Assembly: GCA_036924285.1 (NCBI GenBank)
Contig: JAYKYS010000012.1
Location: 2,728,001-2,792,000 of the forward strand
Direction: 5' to 3'
From: Asterella californica
Lineage: Eukaryota; Streptophyta; Marchantiopsida; Marchantiales; Aytoniaceae
Length of the DNA stretch: 64,000 nucleotides
In this document: positions 57,287-64,000 of the stretch, in pieces
How positions within the stretch are numbered: the stretch's first letter is position 1
Layout: each line of letters opens with the position of its first letter
Notes under the pieces: generated by a model
What the model was told of the DNA's origin: nothing
What the model saw: the letters and a program-made list of their open reading frames with translations, nothing else
Databases searched by the model: none
Position numbers and translations under genes: made by a program

Positions 57287-59951
57287 GATATTCATAAAGT
57301 CCCACACTTTATTAAGTAACGACCAGGAGGAAGCAAACTAGACCCGAAAAACTAACAGGTTCATGCCGTACAATCATCACCTCACCTTTCAACTCGTTGT
57401 CCCTAGACATAATCATTGTTATCCAAAGTGCATTCGTCCCCTTCTTTTCTCATCCCGAGTTAACCCAAGAAATGGAAGCTCCACGATAGTGCTTGTTTTG
57501 CGGGGATAAGATTCCAGCTCACACTACATTCAGCTTGTTCACGAGAAGACTGCTGAGCTCTGCAGTTATATTAGATGCATTGTGACTTGTAGAGCTAGGT
57601 ATTTCAAGCTGCTGGTTAAGTGTTTCAAGCTGCTGGCAATGAGTTCACACTGGTAATGCGGTGACTTGCCATCCTTGGCTCTTGGGACATCCGTCTTGCA
57701 GCTGCAGATTTCGGTTCAAGCAACACCTTCAAGAGTCTCCTGTCGCTTGTCAGTACCAACCGGACATCTTTCCATGAGCACAACTGATCACTACTTAGGG
57801 AATAACAACCAATCTGTAAAACGTTACCTCGGGAAGGTGCCTTTGAGAAAGAATCATGGGTGGTCTGCCTTCTCCTTTCCTTTATTTACAACTGCATACA
57901 GCATGCTTCCTTTGAAGACTTTTGAGTTTCACCTCCCATCCTTCGCAAACACCAAAAGTTCAATTGCTGAAGCTTTTTTGGATACAGCACTCTTTGGTAG
58001 GGGTTATCTGATTCTTTTAACCTGTTGTCAGAGCACGATATTCTGTTTCTAGGACAATGATTGGTTGTTTTCTCCTTTTATTCGACCATACTGAACTCTA
58101 ATCTACAGTACAGCAAACAGCGGTGTGTCATTTTCTTGATCTATATAGTATTTTCTGGATAAAGTCGACATACAGAGGAAAAGGTACAGAAGTGATGCTC
58201 TGGTATCGTGAATGCAGGAAGATACAGGCCTTCGCTTCTTAAATGATGTATGAAATTGATAAGGGAGTTTTGATCATTACTCGAATCAGGTATTTCACTT
58301 AGTGAGGGGAATAATGCACCATAAAGAAGCTGCACAACATAGGAACTGAAATTGCCTTCCGTTCCTTCTTGAAGCTTTCGAGCTCATAAGTTCATTCAGT
58401 GTTCACGAGCCCATCACACTGCAGTTCGTTTCCCTTCACGTATGTGAGAGATCAAGTCGACATAGTACAATTGTACCATTTGGTTCAGACTTGGTTTTTA
58501 TATCCCTATATCTCCGTGATCCTTGCTGTGCTATCAAGGCAGAGTCTCCACCGTTTAGTCCTTACATACACAGTCCAGTTATGAGCTACATACTTTATAT
58601 TTAAAGTTTACGTACTGCAGGATTTCACCTAACGTATCCACAAGGAGTTTGGGATAAGAAGCGAACAAGTTACCATATGAGGTATATGTGGATGAGTCGC
58701 TTGCTGTGGATGTAAGTAAATATATCAGTACAATCATTTGTGTGAAGCGGCGTTAATGCGTTATCAGTACTTAGACCTGGAAATGTTCCAAACTTTAAAG
58801 AAGTGTTCTACTCGTTTTCTTGAGTCATTATATTCTACAGCCATCTATATTCGTGAGCTGGTCTATGCTTGGCGGTATGTATGTCATAAACCGAGTCAAT
58901 TCAATTACCAGATTCATGTGAAATTCAACCTGAAGACGGGAAGAAGATATCGGTACAACCAATTTGAGAACGAGGGGTAATACTATTACCTTGTTTGTCG
59001 TCAACACGCATCCAAACTAGAGTTTTAGACTATGTTTTAGACACAGGAGAATGAGCCAGAAGTTATGTTCTACAACCGTTGCATGCATTTGCAGTTGTGA
59101 CATTTGTGTTTCAGTGAAGTACACGTTTTCAGCAAGAATATGTCTGGTTTGTCAAGACAACTCTTAAGCCTTCCTATGCATATCCCTGCCAATATTTCCG
59201 ACAATAAAAGTGATGCTGGTTTCGTAATAACTGAATAATCTGAACCCTAAACTCCAACTCGTCATGTTCTCCTACGCTTTGTCAACTATAAAAGTCGTAA
59301 GAGACCGATCGAGACAAATCCAAAAGGCTTGTTTGCTCATGTCCTGAGACCAGTACTGAGCGCAAGAACATATGAGAGTCTCCAAGAGTTTGTCCTGTAT
59401 CGACTTCATTCAGACGACATTCATCAACAGATCCTGCAGCTGTCAAACGCGGATGACTTCTGTCTAGTAGGAATAGTATTTGTCATGGAGGAATTTACAA
59501 TACGGGCGCTTGCTTGCAGAAATACATGTAAGAGCGTGTACAGGGAAATGGGCGTTTAGGGTTTTAGTAGGGGCGTACTGTAATAAACCTCACGCCTCTG
59601 TTCTTCCTGGTGTGCTGCCCGGCAGCGGTCGTCATTTCCTTGTCTTTCCGGCATTAGTAGGTCCGGTGGGTCAAGACGACGCGTGGGGTAGAAATTGTTG
59701 GCAATCCGTCGGTTTAGAGGGGATTGTCAGGATTCAGGGAAGAACGCGAAGCGAACAAAAGGAGGCCGGAGGCGGAGGCCAGCAGCACAGAGAAAGGAGG
59801 AGCGACTGTAGAGCGGTCGGGATAACAAAAGCCTGCTTTGCCAGCCGGCTGGATACCAGCCCCTGCCTTGCATTGAGTTACACATCAGTCCATTTGGAAG
59901 ATATTTACTTTCTCCACTTTTAATACGTTTTCCATGCTTTATCCCACCTTT
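57287..59951. other. Intergenic, no certain gene
   Basis: A TATAAAA-like site at about 59287 precedes a 76-codon plus-strand frame (59329-59559; internal stretch RLHSDDIHQQILQLSNADDF) that looks coding but has no known domain. Other frames are uninformative. 59560-59870 is locally GC-rich. Confidence 0.4.
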
Positions 59952-60177
59952 CTTAACTTTGCGTTACTTTACAACACCTTTGATTGGAAATAGCAAGTTT
60001 AGCAAGTTTATTATTTTGTTAAGATATTACATTCAGATTAATTTAAGTTGATAGTCCTTTGTAAAAATATTTTTACTAACGGCTAACATTACATCTCGTG
60101 TTCTGATGATGTGAAATTTTTACTTTTTAAACTCGCTGTAGCAAGTCAGAAGTGTAATCAAGTAACGCAAAGTCAAG
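59952..60177. mobile_element. MITE with terminal inverted repeats, 226 bp
   Basis: The left end CTTAACTTTGCGTTAC is mirrored at the right end by GTAACGCAAAGTCAAG (reverse complement CTTGACTTTGCGTTAC, 15 of 16 matching). Similarity between the ends continues inward for about 40 bases. The interior is AT-rich and non-coding. A diverged relative lies at 29740-29980. I could not identify a target-site duplication, so the superfamily is open. Confidence 0.7.
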
Positions 60178-61061
60178 AAGCGTGGTGTCAAATCCTACAA
60201 ACGTATTAGGGGTGAGTTCGAGTAAATTTATGGTCCATTTAGACATGAACCAGTTACAAGTAATGTCGTAACCGCACCACCCTTTTATCTTGTCGCTTTC
60301 ACCTGGCATGTAGGATTGGTAAGCAAGGGAGTATCCTGATTGTTTTTCTTTTCTTCAGAATTTTATCTAATATCTTTTATTTCAGTAAAATTTTATGTAA
60401 CTGTGTTTGTGAAATTCTGACTTCGATCGAAGTATTGCGTCAAACTCTAACGGGCAAGAACGAGAGCGAGACGCGGATGAACAGGGACTACTGAGAACCG
60501 AGAAATCTTGTAAAGTACATAAGCGGAACTATCGATCCTTCACAGAATTTCGCAAACGGTCAACAAGGAAAACATATGCGGATGGAAAAACTTTACTAGT
60601 ACAGTCGGCGTCCATTTCACGAAACAAGTTAAACCCCTAGTCTCTCTATTTAAGTTCCTGCGACTTAGTACATTGGCATAGTAAGCATATGATAAGCATG
60701 CATATTCACCCTCTTCCGAGTTCGGAAGAGGGGAAATGCATCTTCGTTTCATTTACTACCTAACCCTTCCGGCTTCAAATGGACCTGGTTTAGGGATGAA
60801 AAGAACCAACTTGCTCATAATTCAGTGAATAGGAAAAATACTCTGGAGTGAGTTCCAGGATTCAAACCCTGGCACCTCCTGGACGGACGTATCTGGCGGA
60901 TTCTGGCCTGGGCCTGAGGGCTACTGTAGGGACCCCGAGGATTAGCAGGCACGGCACGCAAAGGCCAGAATCATGAATTATAAAAGAAACAAAGATTAAA
61001 GTAACGTACCTTTGCAGGGTACGGTTTACAGTACCCGTAGGTTTAGGATTTCGATATCATA
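60178..61061. other. Intergenic, no gene recognised
   Basis: It contains an 11-bp hairpin (60709-60719/60722-60732, arms CCCTCTTCCGA) next to an ATTTACTACCTAACCC motif, a pair that recurs at 62330-62420. Near 60850-60876 a T-arm-like CCAGGATTCAAACCCTGG occurs, but no tRNA can be folded around it. Confidence 0.5.
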
Positions 61062-61400
61062 AGTAGGGTTTACAGAGGGTAATAGGTATGGTCATGAGTG
61101 AAGACAAAGTTTAAAGTGTAAATTTCGAGTTTAAGACTAATTAGAACTAAGTTAGGATTTGGAGTAGATTAGAGTTAATTCTACATTTAATCATCCATTA
61201 ACCCATTATAAAGTGTAGGGTTTAGGTGTGCAAGTAGGGTTTACAGAGGATAATAGGTGTGGTTAAGAGTAAAGATAAAGGTTAAAGGTGCAACTTTAAA
61301 GTTCAAGATTAATTAGACCAATTTAGGATTTAGAGTAGATCAAAGGCAATTCTACAGTTAATCATCCATTAACCCAATATAAAGTTCATCAGGTGTACAA
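61062..61400. repeat. 171-bp tandem repeat, 2 copies
   Basis: AGTAGGGTTTACAGAG begins at 61062 and 61233. Both copies continue through AATAGGT-TGGT, GATTAATTAGA-like sequence and end in TCATCCATTAACCCA-TATAAAG. They differ at about one base in six. Confidence 0.88.
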
Positions 61401-63739
61401 CGTTTAGATCTTGACCATTGAATGGTGATAGCAGGGTATTAGGGGGTGTATTCCTTACAGCGGTAAGAAAAAAAGTTATATATTTTTAGAGGATAACTTT
61501 GTGTAGAACTGTAGTTAATTTTGGGTCGTTTTCTTGAATAAACACTACTATCTTCTCGTTAATTATTTTTTGTTTTAACATCTAAAATAATTATTCAGAA
61601 AATATATTTTTCTACTGCAAAAATAAACAAGAAAAATGAATGATATTCGTATAGAAGTGCTCACAGAAAACACCCGTCAAGGTCTGGCCGAATTCATAAC
61701 TCCCTCCAGTGGATAAAGAATCTTACGCAAAGTTTCCAACATTGATACTCCAAGCAGAACCAAAGAACAATTGTAAATTACTTTTCGTACCGTAACGTTA
61801 TGGGTGTCTTCTCATGATCTCAGTGTGGATTAGAACTGCATCATGTGTTTGGTTAAGCTAACGCTTACCATAAACTGGATTAAAAAATCATACCATTCCG
61901 GACCTCTACTAAATCGGGAACAATCATATTTCAGACTTATCTAGCCTGCTACTCACGTAATATTATACGCGTGAGGAGGGAGTTTACCGTTTTGTGTGTA
62001 AAATAATCTAATAAGGCTTGGAAGGCCTGGAATGATTAAACCACCACTACTGAGAGACTGCTTTCTGACTGTTTTCCCCCTGTCTTTGATCACCTATACG
62101 TTGTTTTACTGCCCATCTTTTTGTAGCCATGTAAGAGTACTTTAATTTGGGTGGTGGACCATAACTGCAACCACATAATCATGAGAGTGCTATGCTATAT
62201 CAAATACCTTTGAGTACAAAGCCTTTGACTATTCTAACAAAAAGTGTATCGTTGAATGTAGTACAATACTGTACCAGAAAAAAGCTAAGAGATACTATGA
62301 GCACGGGTGCTCACAGTATCTTCACATCATATATATCACCTCTTCCAAAGTTTAGAAGAGGGAATATCCACAAGCGGTTTAATTTATTACCTAACTCTTT
62401 CTAACGAAAAAATAATAAATTTATTTGTTGATATTTTAAATATTTAAACTGAGTAAACTGTTGTAATTATATTCTCCAAGACGCATCTGGACCTTCTGCA
62501 CTTATGGGTTAAGTTTAGTTCTTTTCGTACTTGTTGATCCAATTAATATATAATATTTAGAGAAAATTTAATTATTTATAAACTTAGGATATAATTATTA
62601 TCTAATACAAATTATTTTTTTATATCATTAAGAGAACAAAAGTTCCCCAAGAGTTCGTCAAGCATGCATATTACTGGAGCTACTTGGGACACTACAGTAG
62701 GTAGATCTAGATGTTTCATCAAACCCTTTTAGATAACAACGCTAACTTCGATGATGCTCCTCAGGAGGAGCTCCAGAGTTCTACATTGGGCTCTACAACA
62801 GACTTATCATTCACCTCTACTAGACCCAAAGAAGGACCTTGAATTTGCATGGAGAAATTTATATATCATGAGTCCACATATCCCAACAAAATCATCATGA
62901 TTTGACTGTAACATTAATCTGTTACCTAGCCTTTCCTAACGAAAAGATCAAGTAATAAATTAAACTTTTGCATATTTGCTTCTTCAATCAGAACGTGGTG
63001 GTGGAAGGTGGTGAATATATATATACAAGGAAGTTAGACTTTTAGATTCGTTCTGAAATGGGACGACATTCTCTGCTATCCCGTGTTTATGTGAAATAGT
63101 GGTGGCTCGCGTTGGTAGAGACAAAGATTTTCCTAAAACCCACTACTGTATAACCAGCATGTGGGAAGAGATCCTGAGCTGCTCTTACATTCCTAGGACT
63201 TCGTAAGTTTAGGGTCCGCGGTGACGGTTCTGTCCAGCGATCATGAACATAGAGTGCTGTTGGAGTGCTAGACAGCATAAAACTTGTTATAATAACTTAT
63301 TCTGATGTTAGCGGATGACGCATTCCTTGTCTTTAGGAATCGCGGATCCTGCCTCCAAGGGGACATGCATGCATTTGAATATTTTCTCCTTTTAATTTAA
63401 GAAGTAGATTAGGCGTGATTGAATAAATATGATATGCATCCAAAGTGCACTTTTGGTCGAACAGAGGAGAAAAACAAATGTAAAAAGAAATAAAAATCCA
63501 AAAGCGTCATTGGACTGGACACTACAGTGAAGGTGCCATCTCGACGTAATCCATCGCTTTGCCTAGTAGAATAAAGATGGAGTGTGAAAACGACAATACT
63601 ATTCATTCTACTAGATGCGAATGTGCAAACACCTGCAGAATTGTTCATGTGAAAGCGATTTAGCATGGAGTACTTCTTCGCTGTTGTCTTGCTTCCACTT
63701 TTCAGTTGATACAGTGAAACCTCGTTATAATCACACAGT
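61401..63739. other. Intergenic, no gene recognised
   Basis: It has a near-perfect hairpin at 62291-62304/62307-62320 (13 of 14 paired) and two copies of the TTATTACCTAAC motif family (about 62380 and 62920). The minus-strand frame at 63819-63409 is low-complexity and partly overlaps SWEET intron sequence. Confidence 0.5.
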
Positions 63740-63896
63740 ATGTGACAGAAAAAAATTATGATTATAAGTATGTAAAACTTACTTGCTAAGAATATAACAT
63801 CATGTATATTTAATATCATGATATTGATTCATGTTCACTAGTGGGTCATGATCAGTTTTACTTGCAGAACTAATTCTCGATATGTACATGTGCAAG

Positions 63897-64000
63897 TACG
63901 GAACGCTCTTGGAGTGTTTTTTCTCTTTGTCAACTCAACACTTTACACATGCTACTGTGGAAACTCCAACGGACGCCTTGTGGAGAAAAGCACCGAAGTA
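63897..64000 (+). CDS. SWEET sugar transporter, last exon, cut by window edge
   Basis: After an AG acceptor (63895-63896), the frame encodes RNALGVFFLFVNSTLYTCYC (TM7) and GNSNGRLVEKSTE, closely matching the last exon of the SWEET pseudogene at 46562. The intron upstream (about 63770-63895) also matches the last intron there (TTGATTCATGTTCACT, TTTTACTTGCA). The TM6 exon expected about 240 bp further upstream is not seen, so this copy may be truncated on its 5' side. It probably continues to the right. It is in direct orientation to the other copy, about 17.3 kb apart. Confidence 0.75.

Noticed and set aside
59480..59923. 147-codon plus-strand frame
   Set aside because: It is open because of local GC richness, of low complexity and not like any known protein.
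60848..60876. tRNA gene on the minus strand
   Set aside because: Only a T-arm-like segment is present. No D-arm, anticodon arm or acceptor stem could be folded.
63409..63819. 136-codon minus-strand frame
   Set aside because: Low-complexity Phe/Leu/Ser-rich translation of AT-rich DNA that overlaps the SWEET intron.

Overview
The window looks like nuclear DNA of a land plant. The evidence is a Ty3/gypsy chromovirus with a chromodomain, plant-type ABCG half-transporter and SWEET sugar-transporter genes, introns of about 80 to 630 bp with GT/AG borders, AT-rich intergenic DNA and short CCCTAAA-type telomere motifs. I cannot name the species; a bryophyte or lycophyte is my guess and rests only on the look of the retroelements. 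Nothing points to a prokaryote, organelle or virus.

Layout. 1-2 kb: no gene. 2-20.5 kb: a nest of broken retroelements, nearly all on the minus strand. An old gypsy element (A) is split into a gag-like piece (20.3-20.5 kb), an RT-connection piece (10.6-10.95 kb) and an RNase H/integrase piece (2.0-3.3 kb). Between these lie a 157-bp tandem satellite (3.3-3.8 kb), a gag-only CTTC-rich element (D, 5.4-10.6 kb) and a chromovirus (B, 10.95-20.29 kb). B is itself interrupted in its RT by a second gag-only element (C, 13.76-16.74 kb), which is related to D. B also carries a remarkable ladder of perfect palindromes beside its chromodomain.

20.5-39 kb: AT-rich intergenic DNA with several pairs of duplicated blocks, small tandem repeats, hairpins and MITE-like repeats. 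It holds one clear unidentified ORF (26.54-27.26 kb, +) with a TATA box and a 5'UTR intron, and one candidate small protein (31.86-32.22 kb, -).

39-54.2 kb: transporter cluster. An intact 11-exon ABCG half-transporter gene (48.3-53.4 kb, -) can be spliced in frame to about 739 aa, but has non-canonical residues in its ATPase motifs. One of its introns holds an opposite-strand coding-like sequence. A decayed inverted copy of its middle exons (39.1-41.2 kb, +) carries a probable solo LTR. Between the two lies a SWEET pseudogene (45.1-46.7 kb, +) with an internal microinversion. 54-64 kb: mostly intergenic, with a 226-bp MITE, a 171-bp tandem repeat, and the last exon of a second SWEET copy running off the right edge.

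The genes do not form a pathway that can be read from sequence. SWEET and ABCG are both membrane exporters, and their proximity may simply reflect local duplication. Coordinates of repeat ends, LTR ends and pseudogene limits are approximate (tens of bases). The ABCG exon borders are base-exact predictions by splice consensus and reading phase.
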